From assembly GCA_028684915.1 (NCBI GenBank), contig JAQUEZ010000088.1, forward strand, positions 1 through 23,207: a stretch of 23,207 nt of DNA, given 5' to 3'. Below, piece by piece: positions 6,764 through 15,812 of this stretch; positions within the stretch are counted from its first letter, which is position 1, and each line of letters starts with the position of its first letter. This DNA comes from Desulfobulbus sp. Its GTDB lineage: Bacteria > Desulfobacterota > Desulfobulbia > Desulfobulbales > Desulfobulbaceae. The notes under the pieces are model-generated. The model saw nothing but the letters and a program-made list of their open reading frames with translations, was not told the DNA's origin and searched no databases. The position numbers were made by a program, and so were the translations under genes.

Positions 6764-7534
6764 ATGAACGGATATCGCCCAAAAAATTTTCAAGTAACCC
6801 TGAGTAAAGTTCCGCAGGTAACCCTTCTTTTTTGGATTATAAAAATTGCAGCAACCACCCTGGGGGAGACGGGCGGTGATACGGTTTCCATGTCGTTGAA
6901 CCTGGGATATCTTTTGGGAACAGCTATTTTTGCTGGCATTTTTTTAGTTGCGGTTGCCGCACAAATCAAGGCCACTGCATTTCATCCTTCGCTCTATTGG
7001 ATAACTATTATTGCAACCACCACCGTTGGTACCACCTTGGCGGATTTTGCAGACCGTTCGCTGGGCATTGGCTATGCTGGAGGATCGCTGCTATTGTGTG
7101 GCCTTCTCGGCATGTCTCTCATTGTATGGTACCGATCCATGGGAACAATTTCAGTGCAATCGATCAACTCGGCCCAAGCTGAAACCTTCTACTGGGTTAC
7201 CATCATGTTCTCCCAGACACTGGGAACCGCCCTGGGGGATTGGACCGCCGATACTGCCGGCCTGGGATACAGCGGTGGGGCTGTGATTTTCGGTGGACTT
7301 CTGATCCTCCTTGTTGCCGCATATTATTGGACCAATATTTCCCGCACCCTGCTTTTTTGGGCAGCTTTTATCCTCACCCGCCCCTTGGGTGCAGTGGTTG
7401 GCGATTTTCTCGACAAACCGCTGAGCTCCGGCGGCATGGCCTTAGATCGGGCAACCGCATCGTTTGTGCTTTTTACCTTCATGTTGGCGTGTATACTGTT
7501 CTTTAAGCAAAAAGCGGCCGAAACTGCACATTGA
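6764..7534 (+). CDS. DUF347/COG4705 four-repeat membrane protein
   Basis: A 256-aa protein with four DUF347 repeats: LLFWIIKIAATTLGETGGD (21-39), LYWITIIATTTVGTTLAD (77-94), FYWVTIMFSQTLGTALGDW (142-160) and LLFWAAFILTRPLGAVVGD (196-214). It is a paralogue of the protein at 3522, sharing SKVPQVTL-FWIIK at the N-terminus, but lacks that protein's C-terminal domain and ends at the last membrane helix. ATG 6764 is chosen because AGAGG lies seven bases upstream; the frame also extends to a TTG at 6737 and an ATG at 6758. It lies between the PepSY gene and the response regulator. Function unknown; each repeat is thought to contribute two membrane helices. Confidence 0.88.
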   Translation: MNGYRPKNFQVTLSKVPQVTLLFWIIKIAATTLGETGGDTVSMSLNLGYLLGTAIFAGIFLVAVAAQIKATAFHPSLYWITIIATTTVGTTLADFADRSLGIGYAGGSLLLCGLLGMSLIVWYRSMGTISVQSINSAQAETFYWVTIMFSQTLGTALGDWTADTAGLGYSGGAVIFGGLLILLVAAYYWTNISRTLLFWAAFILTRPLGAVVGDFLDKPLSSGGMALDRATASFVLFTFMLACILFFKQKAAETAH

Positions 7535-7637
7535 AGATTTCAGTATACCTGTGAACGACGGATATGAACTTGTACTTTGTAATCACAGTCATTCCCGTGT
7601 CGTGAAAGGGGAATGGCACAACCTGAAGGACAAAGTG

Positions 7638-8303
7638 ATGCGCGTATTACTGGTTGAAGATGATCCGATGATTGGTGCGGCTATCCAGGATGCCCTTAAG
7701 GATGCTTCATATGCCGCCGATTGGGTCAAGGATGGGCAGGCAGCACTTGATAACCTCCAATTCCAACAGTACGACATCCTGCTTTTGGATTTGGGACTGC
7801 CGGGAAAAGATGGGGTGGAAGTGCTGCAACATGTGCGAGCCCGGAAAAACTCTATCCCCTTATTGATCATTACTGCCCGCGATGGATTGGATGATAGGAT
7901 TCGCGGTCTCGATGAGGGGGCCGATGATTATGTGCTCAAACCCTTTGCCATGGCGGAGTTGTTGGCCCGCATGCGTGCTGTGTTGCGGCGCAAGGGCGGC
8001 TCGGCTTCCCCCCTGTTAACCAATGGCATCGTCAGCTTGGATCCCGTGACCCGGGAGGCGACAGGCCCAGTCGGAACATCTGTTCAACTTTCCAGCCGCG
8101 AATTTGCACTCCTTCAGGCATTGCTTATTCGTCCCGGCGCCATTCTCTCTCGTAGTGAGTTGGAGGACCGCATCTACAGCCTAGGGGAAGAGGTTGAGAG
8201 CAACGCTGTTGATTTCTTCATCCATGCGATTCGCAAGAAACTGGGAAGCGAGGTTATCAAGAACATTCGAGGGGCGGGCTGGATGGTCGCAAAAAGCGCA
8301 TGA
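7638..8303 (+). CDS. OmpR-family response regulator (QseB/PmrA-like)
   Basis: A 221-aa regulator. The receiver domain has the acidic pair D8/D9, phosphoacceptor D51 in LLLDLGLPGKDG, T79 and K101 in YVLKPF. The C-terminal winged helix has SSREFALLQALLIRPGAILS and NAVDFFIHAIRKKLG. This pattern is that of the QseB/PmrA/BasR group. ATG 7638 is supported by a GGA seven bases upstream and by homologues that start MRVLLVEDD; the frame is open further upstream, but that part overlaps the DUF347 gene. It overlaps the kinase by four bases (ATGA). The group recognises direct repeats with 11-bp period, and three such boxes occur in this locus, so it is the best candidate for their regulator. Confidence 0.95.
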   Translation: MRVLLVEDDPMIGAAIQDALKDASYAADWVKDGQAALDNLQFQQYDILLLDLGLPGKDGVEVLQHVRARKNSIPLLIITARDGLDDRIRGLDEGADDYVLKPFAMAELLARMRAVLRRKGGSASPLLTNGIVSLDPVTREATGPVGTSVQLSSREFALLQALLIRPGAILSRSELEDRIYSLGEEVESNAVDFFIHAIRKKLGSEVIKNIRGAGWMVAKSA

Positions 8304-9757
8304 AGAGGCGGGCAGGGAACAACGAGCAGGTGAAGAGCAAGCACTGGCACAAAGAAGTGTTCCGCAAGTGTATAGGTATTATTTCATCGCATGTTCCACG
8401 GACGATGCACCTTGATTCCCTGCAGGGCCGGTTGGCGCTATGGCTCTCTGTCGCCATTGTTGGCGTTGGCGTGATAGCGGGCATTTTTGCCTTTGTCAGT
8501 GCCTTTATCGAGGCGCATGAGATGCAGGATGATATGCTGTCTCAGGTGGCCGCCTTGTTGCAACAAAACGGTCTAACTGTTCTACCGGCTACTGCATTAG
8601 GGGAACGGGTGGTCAGTGATCCGGAATCTCGTCTATTGGTGCAGATGCTTCCGAACACACAAAAAACTAGAAAACAGAATACAAACAATCCTTCATCTAT
8701 CGTATTACCGGCTCAATTATCCGATGGACTGCATACGGTACGGGTGCACCACAAAGATTACCGGGTTATGTTGAAAACATGTGCCTCGAATCAAAGGCTT
8801 GCCGTAGCGCAGGAGACGGAGTTTCGTGATGAAATTGCCCGGGACAGTGCCTTGCGTACCTTGCTTCCGTTTCTTTTTTTAGTACCACTGTTGCTCATTG
8901 TCGCTTCCTTCCTCATCCGCACAATATTTGCTCCGATTACGCACCTTTCGCGCCAATTAGACAGCCGAAGTGAACAGGAGTTGCACCCCGTTGCTGTCGA
9001 AACCTTCCCGCTAGAGGTTCGCCCCTTTGTCGGTGCCATTAATCGTCTCTTCAAACGAGTGGATCAATCCATGACCCTGCAGCGGCGATTTATTGCCGAT
9101 GCCGCCCATGAGCTACGTTCGCCCATGACCGCTCTTTCCTTACAGGCAGAGCGGCTGGCGCAGGCTGACATGTCTGGCCCTGCCAGTGATCGGCTCCATA
9201 CTTTACGTCAGGGGCTTGATCGGGCAAGAAAGTTGTTGGATCAGTTGCTCACCTTCGCCCGTGCTCAGTCAACGAGTAGTCGATCAGGTATAAGGCTGTC
9301 CGTGCAGCAGCTTTATCGGCAGGTGTTGGAGGATTTGCTCCCTCTGGCCGAGGCCAAATCGATTGACATCGGGGTTACTACTGCTGCAGATGCCCAGCTT
9401 GAGGTTGATGCCGTTGATCTTCTTACCCTGGTAAAAAATGTGGTGGATAACGCCATTCGCTACACACCCTTCGGTGGGCGGGTCGATCTTTCGGTCGGAC
9501 TTGACCCGGAAACCGTGCTTCTGGAGGTTACGGACAGTGGTCCCGGTATTCCTGAAGAGGAGCGATTGCGAGTATTTGATCCTTTTTACCGGGTCCTGGG
9601 GAGTGAACAGATTGGCTCGGGTCTGGGATTGTCCATTGTTCAGACCATTGCCCAACGTATCGGGGCGAGGATCACGCTTGAAACGGCCGATCCGCAGACT
9701 GGAAGCGGTCTGCGGGTGAATATAACCCTGGCACGGGGAAATGAAGCACGACAATAA
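8300..9757 (+). CDS. QseC-like sensor histidine kinase
   Basis: A 485-aa kinase. Two membrane helices (about 45-70 and 189-210) enclose a periplasmic region of about 120 residues. It then has a HAMP-like linker, the H-box FIADAAHELRSPMTAL with H270, the N-box NVVDNAIRYTP (380-390), G1 DSGPGI (412-417) and G2 GSGLGL (439-444). LQGRLALWL near the first helix is typical of QseC/PmrB-type kinases. The coupled start at 8300 overlaps the regulator stop. An internal ATG at 8405 (MHLDSLQGRL) matches family N-termini better, so the first 35 residues are uncertain. It is almost certainly the partner of the upstream response regulator. The signal is unknown; cationic peptides or metals are plausible. 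Confidence 0.93.
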   Translation: MKRRAGNNEQVKSKHWHKEVFRKCIGIISSHVPRTMHLDSLQGRLALWLSVAIVGVGVIAGIFAFVSAFIEAHEMQDDMLSQVAALLQQNGLTVLPATALGERVVSDPESRLLVQMLPNTQKTRKQNTNNPSSIVLPAQLSDGLHTVRVHHKDYRVMLKTCASNQRLAVAQETEFRDEIARDSALRTLLPFLFLVPLLLIVASFLIRTIFAPITHLSRQLDSRSEQELHPVAVETFPLEVRPFVGAINRLFKRVDQSMTLQRRFIADAAHELRSPMTALSLQAERLAQADMSGPASDRLHTLRQGLDRARKLLDQLLTFARAQSTSSRSGIRLSVQQLYRQVLEDLLPLAEAKSIDIGVTTAADAQLEVDAVDLLTLVKNVVDNAIRYTPFGGRVDLSVGLDPETVLLEVTDSGPGIPEEERLRVFDPFYRVLGSEQIGSGLGLSIVQTIAQRIGARITLETADPQTGSGLRVNITLARGNEARQ

Positions 9758-9877
9758 TGGGTTTCAGATTTTTCTCTGCTTTTAAACCAGAAGTTTCATT
9801 TATTTTTGTGACATTTCCCAGGGGTGTTTTTATAGCCTCTGTCACGTTATTTTTTGTAAAAAATATTCTGTACGGGC

Positions 9878-9908
9878 CTAATTCTGGCCTAATTCTATAG
9901 TGATATGT
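9878..9908 (+). promoter_or_regulatory. response-regulator box and promoter of small-protein gene
   Basis: CTAATT (9878-9883), five bases, then CTAATT (9889-9894), and after 8 bases ATATGT as -10. This is the third copy of the box in the locus with the same box-to--10 distance. It drives the 69-aa gene at 10005, with a leader of about 95 bases. Confidence 0.65.
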
Positions 9909-10004
9909 TGCTGCTAGCTACAGATATGAAGTTACTTGTCGAGTCATTTGTTATCTAGGTAACATGCTGATTATAAAAATAATTTTCACGCCAAGGAGGG
10001 TCGT

Positions 10005-10214
10005 ATGAATATCAGCAATATCAATGGATCGCAGGCAAATAATTTGTACCAGCTTCATACCCAGAAGGCTAGCAGCCCGACATCGCAGAAAATGCAGCAG
10101 GTACAGCAACAAGGCTCAACTGAAGAGAGTCGTGAGAGTGGCGCGGAAAAAATCCGAGAAGCCAAATCTGGAGGAGAATCGAAAGAATCCAAGGCTATAA
10201 ATTTTTATGCCTAA
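10005..10214 (+). CDS. small hydrophilic protein, putative regulon member
   Basis: A 69-aa protein rich in Ser, Glu, Gln and Lys. It begins MNISNINGSQANNLYQLHTQ and ends SKAINFYA, with no signal peptide, no membrane segment and no recognised domain; it is probably disordered. A consensus AAGGAGG lies five bases before ATG 10005, so translation should be efficient. The response-regulator box upstream places it in the same regulon as the PepSY and DUF347 genes. Its TAA stop lies inside the target duplication of the MITE that follows, so the insertion just preserved the reading frame end. Function unknown. Confidence 0.8.
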   Translation: MNISNINGSQANNLYQLHTQKASSPTSQKMQQVQQQGSTEESRESGAEKIREAKSGGESKESKAINFYA

Positions 10215-10336
10215 CAGGCTGTTGAAAAAGGGATTTTGGGCTCGATCGCTACACTACATATCGAATGATACCGAGCGAAGCTTCTATTCATAGTGGGTGC
10301 AAGACACCATTTTGGAGTTTTTCAACAACCTGCTAA
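10211..10336. mobile_element. 118-bp MITE with 4-bp target-site duplication
   Basis: CAGGCTGTTGAAAAA (10215-10229) and TTTTTCAACAACCTG (10318-10332) form a 15-bp terminal inverted repeat with one mismatch. CTAA flanks both sides (10211-10214 and 10333-10336) as a perfect 4-bp duplication of the YTAR type used by IS5-like elements. The 118-bp element has no coding capacity and would need a transposase supplied elsewhere in the genome. Confidence 0.8.
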
Positions 10337-10577
10337 TGCTCACCTGTTTTTGAAAGTGAAACCCTTCGTCGAAGCCCTTAATCAGACGTTCAATTCGTAA
10401 AAGGGGCTACAAGTTCCCAAGAAAATAGGTTTACCCGTCGAACAAGTAGATCGAGATGACCGTGCGGGCAGGATAATTTCCATGCTGTTCGATGCAGGGA
10501 TCAAAACCTTCACTATTAACGAAAGAGAGGCTTCTAAAGAATCCGTGGGTGGCAGGGATATTTTGCGAAGTTTATAG
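10337..10577 (+). pseudogene. possible decayed coding fragment
   Basis: After the MITE, one frame reads HLFLKVKPFVEALNQTFNS, a TAA at 10398-10400, and then about 58 open codons. Those include EQVDRDDRAGRIISMLFDAG and FTINEREASKES, ending at TAG 10575. The composition looks protein-like, but there is no good start or ribosome-binding site and I do not recognise a family. It may be a degraded gene or chance. The rest of this gap up to the arnB start holds the direct repeat at 10612-10628 and the arnB leader. Confidence 0.25.
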
Positions 10578-10611
10578 CTACAGATTCGTTGGAAGACACC
10601 TCTTTTTCAAT

Positions 10612-10628
10612 CTTCATCTTTTCTTCAT
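10612..10628 (+). promoter_or_regulatory. candidate 11-bp-period direct repeat upstream of arnB
   Basis: CTTCAT (10612-10617), five bases, then CTTCAT (10623-10628), about 95 bp before the arnB start. The geometry is that of an OmpR-family site, but the half-site differs from CTAATT and no convincing -10 sits at the expected distance. It is a weak candidate for control of the arn operon by a two-component system. Confidence 0.3.
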
Positions 10629-10721
10629 ATGACTTTGGTTAAGGTGCCGCTCTCCTCAGATTGGGTAAGGCGAGATCCATAGGATTCGTTGTTACAATTT
10701 CAGATCAACCATAAAGAGACA

Positions 10722-11873
10722 ATGATACGATCAACATTTCTGCCGTTTTCAAAACCGTCCATCTCCGAGGCTGAAATAGAGGCGGTTGCCGAAGTCATGC
10801 GATCCGGTTGGATTACCACCGGTGCCAAGGCGCTAGCCTTTGAACATGCCTTTGCCGAATATTGTAAGGCACCGGGTGCCGTGGCCTTAAGTTCCGCCAC
10901 CGCCGGTATGCACCTGCTGCTCGTTGCCATGGGCATCGGTCTTGGAGACGAGGTGATCACCCCCTCGCTAACCTGGGTTTCAACGGTGAATCTGATTCGT
11001 TTGCTCGGGGCGACCCCAATCTTTGCTGATATCGACCGCGATACCTTGATGGTGACGCGGGAGACGGTGGAACCGCTGATCACCGAGCGGACCAGGGCGA
11101 TCATTCCGGTCCATTTTGCCGGTGCAGTTGTGGATCTGGAGCCACTGCGGCAACTGGCGGTGGCGCGCACCCTTCCCCTGATCGAGGATGCAGCCCATGC
11201 CGCCGGTAGCGAATACCGGGGTGAGCGGATCGGACAAAGGGGCACGACGATTTTTTCCTTTCATCCGATTAAAAACCTGACCTGCGGTGAAGGCGGTATG
11301 TTCTGCTCGGATGATGCGGATCTGCTCGAGCATATCCGCCGTCTGAAATTCCACGGTCTTGGTGTGGATGCCTTTGACCGCACCATGCAGGGACGTTCTC
11401 CCCAAGCCGAGGTCCTGGAACCGGGGTTCAAGTATAACCTCACCGATATGGCGGCTGTCCTTGGTCTAGGGCAGCTGGAGCGGTTGGATGGATTCATCGA
11501 AAAGCGTACCCAGCTGGCCGAGCGCTACCTCGAATTGCTCGCCGAGGTGCCAGAGATCCAGCCGCTGGGACGTCCTGACTATCCTATGCGTCACGCCTGG
11601 CATCTGTTTATCGTTCGGGTCAACTCCAAGAAAATAGGCATGGATCGGGACCGGTTCATGGCAGCGCTGAAAGAACGCAATATCGGCACAGGCATCCATT
11701 TCAAGGCGGCCCATCTGCAACGTTACTACCGCGAAACCATGCCCCAGACCAAGGGCTCTCTGGTCAACACCGAATGGAACTCGGAGCGTCTCTGTTCGCT
11801 GCCTTTGTTTCCGGATATGCGCCTGGAGGATGTTGATGAGGTGGTGCTGGCCATCAAGGAGGTGCTTGCATGA
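10722..11873 (+). CDS. arnB: UDP-4-amino-4-deoxy-L-arabinose aminotransferase
   Basis: A 383-aa PLP-dependent aminotransferase of the DegT/DnrJ/EryC1/StrS family, matching ArnB over its full length. [20 protein letters not shown], then SGWITTG and [19 protein letters not shown] are typical. The PLP lysine is K184 in [16 protein letters not shown]. It converts UDP-Ara4O to UDP-Ara4N with glutamate as donor. ATG 10722 is preceded by AAGAGA; the frame extends to a TTG at 10689, which is less likely. It overlaps arnC by four bases (ATGA). It is the first gene of the arn operon. Confidence 0.95.
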   Translation: MIRSTFLPFSKPSISEAEIEAVAEVMRSGWITTGAKALAFEHAFAEYCKAPGAVALSSATAGMHLLLVAMGIGLGDEVITPSLTWVSTVNLIRLLGATPIFADIDRDTLMVTRETVEPLITERTRAIIPVHFAGAVVDLEPLRQLAVARTLPLIEDAAHAAGSEYRGERIGQRGTTIFSFHPIKNLTCGEGGMFCSDDADLLEHIRRLKFHGLGVDAFDRTMQGRSPQAEVLEPGFKYNLTDMAAVLGLGQLERLDGFIEKRTQLAERYLELLAEVPEIQPLGRPDYPMRHAWHLFIVRVNSKKIGMDRDRFMAALKERNIGTGIHFKAAHLQRYYRETMPQTKGSLVNTEWNSERLCSLPLFPDMRLEDVDEVVLAIKEVLA

Positions 11874-12877
11874 TTGATAGTCCCGAAATTTCCGTGGTTA
11901 TTCCGGTCTACAACGAGCGGGAAAACCTGACTGAACTCATTGATCGTTGCCTTCAAGCCTGCCGCGGCATGGAGCGCAGTTTCGAATTGATCCTTGTGGA
12001 TGACGGCAGCCGCGACGGTTCCCGGACCATGATTCTTGAGGCTGCTGACCAGCACGATGAACTCGTCGGCATCATTCTCAACCGCAACTACGGCCAGCAT
12101 GCCGCTGTTTTTGCCGGCTTGCAGCAGAGCAGGGGAGAGATCGTCATTACCCTGGATGCGGACCTGCAGAATCCGCCGGAAGAGATCCCTAACCTGGTCC
12201 TGGCCATGGATGAGGGCGTTGATGTGGTAGGGACAGTCCGTGAAAACCGGCAGGACAGCCTTTTCCGCCGGGTAGCCTCAGGCCTGGTCAACCGTATGGT
12301 GCAACAGTCGACAGGGGTGATGATGCATGACTACGGATGCATGCTCCGCGCCTACCGACGCCCGATCGTCGAGGCCATGCTCCAGTGTTCGGAACGCTCC
12401 ACCTTTATCCCCATTCTCGCCAACAGCTTTGCCGGCAGCACCGCTGAGATCTCTGTCCAGCACGCACGCCGCGAAAATGGGCAGTCCAAGTACAGCTTTT
12501 TAAAACTGATCAGCCTGCAGTACGACCTGCTGACCTCAATGTCTACCTTCCCCCTGCGCTTGTTGTCATTTCTTGGCGTGGTCATCTCCCTTTGCGGAAT
12601 CGGTTTTGGTGGTCTGCTGATGGTACTGCGGGTGATTTATGGCGCATCCTGGGCAGCCGAAGGGGTGTTCACCCTCTTTGCCCTTCTTTTTGTCTTTATC
12701 GGTGCCCAGTTTATCGGACTTGGTCTGCTCGGTGAATACATTGGCCGAATCTACCATGATGTGCGTAGCCGCCCACGCTTCTTCATTCATGAAATCAGGA
12801 GAGCAGGGGATTCAACAGGGTTTCAAGTCTCAACGCATCCGTCTGTCAACGCAGCTGAACAGCACCTTTTTCAATAA
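11870..12877 (+). CDS. arnC: undecaprenyl-phosphate Ara4FN transferase
   Basis: A 335-aa GT2 glycosyltransferase. [26 protein letters not shown] (41-51) and [13 protein letters not shown] (95-107) are the donor and metal-binding motifs. Two C-terminal membrane helices (about 230-258 and 265-290) end in [12 protein letters not shown], as in ArnC and DPM1-like enzymes. It transfers 4-deoxy-4-formamido-L-arabinose from UDP to undecaprenyl phosphate on the cytoplasmic side. A GGAGG inside the arnB end precedes the overlapping ATG. Confidence 0.94.
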   Translation: MIDSPEISVVIPVYNERENLTELIDRCLQACRGMERSFELILVDDGSRDGSRTMILEAADQHDELVGIILNRNYGQHAAVFAGLQQSRGEIVITLDADLQNPPEEIPNLVLAMDEGVDVVGTVRENRQDSLFRRVASGLVNRMVQQSTGVMMHDYGCMLRAYRRPIVEAMLQCSERSTFIPILANSFAGSTAEISVQHARRENGQSKYSFLKLISLQYDLLTSMSTFPLRLLSFLGVVISLCGIGFGGLLMVLRVIYGASWAAEGVFTLFALLFVFIGAQFIGLGLLGEYIGRIYHDVRSRPRFFIHEIRRAGDSTGFQVSTHPSVNAAEQHLFQ

Positions 12878-12894
12878 TTATTCAGGAGAGTTTC

Positions 12895-14886
12895 ATGAAA
12901 GCTGTCGTTTTAGCCTATCATAACATCGGATGCACCGGTATCAAGGCCTTGCTTGCCCAGGGATTTGAAATAGAGGCCATCTTTACCCACCACGACAATC
13001 CGCAGGAAAACATCTGGTTTGATTCAGTGGCCGAGTTGGCCGCTCTCCACAATATTGCCGTCTATGCACCCGAGAATATCAACCATCCCCTGTGGGTGGA
13101 CAAGATTCGGGAGATGCAGCCTGATGTGCTCTTTTCTTTTTATTACCGCAATATGGTGGGACAGGAGATCCTCTCCATTCCATCCTCCGGATGTATCAAT
13201 CTCCATGGTTCGCTGCTGCCCCGTTACCGGGGACGTTGTCCGGTGAATTGGGTGTTGGTGCATGGGGAAAAGGAAACCGGGGTTAGCCTCCACTACATGA
13301 CCCCCAAACCCGACGACGGCGATATCATCGCGCAAAAAAAAGTTTCCATTGATGATGAGGACACCGCCCTAACCCTTTTTGCCAAAATGGATCAGGCAGC
13401 GGCGGCGCTGTTGGATGGAGAACTGCCCAAAATCAAAACCAGGACTAATGCGCGTGTTCCCCAGGATGCGGGCTTAGCCAGTTACTATGGCGGACGTGGG
13501 CCCCAGGACGGTGAGATCCACTGGCACCAGAGCGCTGTGGCAATTCGCAATCTCGTTCGCGCCGTTACCCGGCCTTATCCCGGGGCCTTTACTTATCTGG
13601 TCAACAGCAAGTTCATTGTCTGGCAGGCCAGTATCGTTGCCAGTCCTCAAACGGCAGTCCCCGGGACGGTCATCGCCACCAATCCGCTGACCATTGCCTG
13701 CGGCGAGGATGCGCTGCGAGTGGAATTCGGGCAGGTTGAAAACGGGGTTTATCTGGGCGGCGCTCGACTGGCCGAGGAGTTGAACCTGGCGGTCGGAATG
13801 CGCCTTAATGGACGGATGGGGGATATTGCCCAGCTGCGACAGAAAAAGCAGGTCCTCATCCTCGGGGTGAACGGCTTTATCGGCAACCATCTGAGCAAAC
13901 GTTTGCTTGACAGCGGTCACTATGTGGTGCACGGCATGGACCTAGGCACAAGCAGTATTCAGCACCTACTCGGCGAGGCTGATTTTCATTTCACCGAAGG
14001 CGATATCTCGATCATGCGCGAATGGATCGAGTATCATGTGCGCAAATGCGATGTCATCCTGCCGTTGGTGGCTATTGCCACTCCGATCGAGTATGTACGT
14101 AATCCTCTGCGCGTTTTTGAGCTCGATTTCGAAGAAAACCTGCGGGTTGTCCGTTACTGCGCCAAATACGGAAAGAGACTGATTTTCCCGTCCACCTCCG
14201 AAGTGTATGGCATGTGCCAGGATACGGAATTCGATGAACAGCAGTCAAATTTTGTCCTTGGCCCCATCCACAAGCAACGCTGGATTTACTCATGCAGCAA
14301 GCAGATGCTCGATCGAGTTATCTGGGCCTATGGGGCCAGCGAAGGATTACCGTTCACTTTGTTCCGCCCCTTCAACTGGGTCGGGCCCAAGCTCGATTCC
14401 CTCCAGTCCGCGCGAATCGGCTCCTCTCGGGTTATCACCCAGTTTATTTTGAATCTGGTGGAAGGGACGCCCATCCGGCTGGTCGACGGTGGGCGGCAGA
14501 AACGGTGCTTCACCGATGTCAACGATGGTGTCGAATGTTTGTACCGCATCATCGAGAACAAGGATGATTGCTGCAACAGCCGCATTTTCAATATCGGCAA
14601 CCCGGACAATGAGTACTCCATGCAGGAGTTGGCCGACATCCTCCGGGAGAAGTTTGCCGCCCATCCCCTGCGCGACCATTTCCCACCGGAAGCTGGCACG
14701 CAATACATCGAGGCCCGTGCCTTTTACGGCAAGGGGTACCAGGATGTGCAGCACCGGCGGCCATCGATCCGCCAGGCCCGCACCATTCTTGGTTGGGAAC
14801 CGAAGGTGCGCTTTGAAGAGTCGGTAGGCGCAACCTTGGACTATTTTCTCCAGGATTGGGTCCAAAGCCAGCTGGTGGGTGCATGA
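12895..14886 (+). CDS. arnA: bifunctional UDP-Ara4N formyltransferase / UDP-glucuronate oxidative decarboxylase
   Basis: 663 aa, close to the 660 of E. coli ArnA. The N-terminal formyltransferase domain (1-300) has N102 and H104 in [13 protein letters not shown] and D140, the known catalytic trio. The C-terminal SDR decarboxylase domain (about 315-660) has [15 protein letters not shown] for NAD binding, then the STSEVYG motif whose Ser-Glu pair is catalytic. AGGAG precedes the start, 17 bp after arnC. It makes UDP-Ara4O from UDP-glucuronate and formylates UDP-Ara4N. No ugd gene is present in the window, so UDP-glucuronate must come from elsewhere. Confidence 0.96.
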   Translation: MKAVVLAYHNIGCTGIKALLAQGFEIEAIFTHHDNPQENIWFDSVAELAALHNIAVYAPENINHPLWVDKIREMQPDVLFSFYYRNMVGQEILSIPSSGCINLHGSLLPRYRGRCPVNWVLVHGEKETGVSLHYMTPKPDDGDIIAQKKVSIDDEDTALTLFAKMDQAAAALLDGELPKIKTRTNARVPQDAGLASYYGGRGPQDGEIHWHQSAVAIRNLVRAVTRPYPGAFTYLVNSKFIVWQASIVASPQTAVPGTVIATNPLTIACGEDALRVEFGQVENGVYLGGARLAEELNLAVGMRLNGRMGDIAQLRQKKQVLILGVNGFIGNHLSKRLLDSGHYVVHGMDLGTSSIQHLLGEADFHFTEGDISIMREWIEYHVRKCDVILPLVAIATPIEYVRNPLRVFELDFEENLRVVRYCAKYGKRLIFPSTSEVYGMCQDTEFDEQQSNFVLGPIHKQRWIYSCSKQMLDRVIWAYGASEGLPFTLFRPFNWVGPKLDSLQSARIGSSRVITQFILNLVEGTPIRLVDGGRQKRCFTDVNDGVECLYRIIENKDDCCNSRIFNIGNPDNEYSMQELADILREKFAAHPLRDHFPPEAGTQYIEARAFYGKGYQDVQHRRPSIRQARTILGWEPKVRFEESVGATLDYFLQDWVQSQLVGA

Positions 14887-15812
14887 TTCCAGTCGGCCTG
14901 CGGGTGGATGTGGATACCCTACGCGGAACCCGTATTGGGGTGCCAAATCTGCTCGCTCTTTTTGCGCGTCATCAGATTCAGGCCACCTTCTTTTTCTCGG
15001 TGGGGCCGGATAACATGGGCCGCCATCTCTGGCGATTGCTGCGGCCAGGGTTTCTTTTCAAGATGCTGAGAACCCGGGCCGCAAGCCTCTACGGCTGGGA
15101 CATCCTCCTCAAGGGAACCCTATGGCCGGGACCTGCAATCGGTAAACGGTGTGCGCCGATTCTGAGGAGGACCTCCGAGAAGGGCCATGAAGTAGGGCTG
15201 CATGCCTGGGATCATCACCGGTGGCAGTCCCGATTACCCCGGATCGCTCCCAAATCAATTGAAGCGGATCTCCGTCGCGGTTATGAGACCCTTGCCCACA
15301 TACTGGGCAAGGAGCCAACCTGCTTTGCCGCACCTGCCTGGCAGGTGACACCGGAAGCGCTTTTCGTCCTCGACCAGTTTCCCTTTCGTTTTCAATCCGA
15401 TTGCCGCGGATGGGCACCTTTTCAACCGGTTGTCGCTGGGCACCGTTTTAGTCATCTCCAGGTGCCGACCACCCTGCCTACCTATGATGAACTCATCGGT
15501 CTGCAATGCGATCCTGAGCAGTATAATACGCATCTGCTTTCCCTGATCAAACCCGAGCGGTGTAACGTGCTGACCATTCACGCAGAGGTGGAAGGGGGAG
15601 CATGCCTTGCCCAGTTCGAGGATTTTCTGGACAGAGCGAGAGCTCAGAACATTATGTTTGAACCCCTCGGAGCAACCCTTTCCCGAATCGAGACGATCAC
15701 CGAAGCCTCCATTGTCCAAAAGACTGTTGCCGGCAGGGATGGATGGATCGCCTGCCAGGAAGGGGGGGACGGGATTTCACCCGAAACACCAGGAGCATAT
15801 GTACATGAATGA
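14883..15812 (+). CDS. arnD: Ara4FN-phosphoundecaprenol deformylase
   Basis: A 309-aa polysaccharide-deacetylase (NodB-like) protein. [11 protein letters not shown] holds D9/D11, and [13 protein letters not shown] (102-114) holds the metal-binding and catalytic histidines. HAEVEGG near the C-terminus is characteristic of ArnD. It removes the formyl group from the undecaprenyl-linked Ara4FN, making the transfer irreversible. The ATG at 14883 overlaps the arnA stop (ATGA); an upstream in-frame ATG at 14856 would overlap arnA by 31 bases and is less likely. Confidence 0.94.
   Translation: MIPVGLRVDVDTLRGTRIGVPNLLALFARHQIQATFFFSVGPDNMGRHLWRLLRPGFLFKMLRTRAASLYGWDILLKGTLWPGPAIGKRCAPILRRTSEKGHEVGLHAWDHHRWQSRLPRIAPKSIEADLRRGYETLAHILGKEPTCFAAPAWQVTPEALFVLDQFPFRFQSDCRGWAPFQPVVAGHRFSHLQVPTTLPTYDELIGLQCDPEQYNTHLLSLIKPERCNVLTIHAEVEGGACLAQFEDFLDRARAQNIMFEPLGATLSRIETITEASIVQKTVAGRDGWIACQEGGDGISPETPGAYVHE

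Noticed and set aside
7464..7637. N-terminal extension of the response regulator
   Set aside because: The first part overlaps the DUF347 coding end. Receiver domains start at MRVLLVEDD, and there is a ribosome-binding site just before ATG 7638.
15607..15804. Upstream extension of ArnT inside arnD
   Set aside because: It lies in another frame of a clear ArnD C-terminus. ArnT length and a good AGGAG support the start at 15805.
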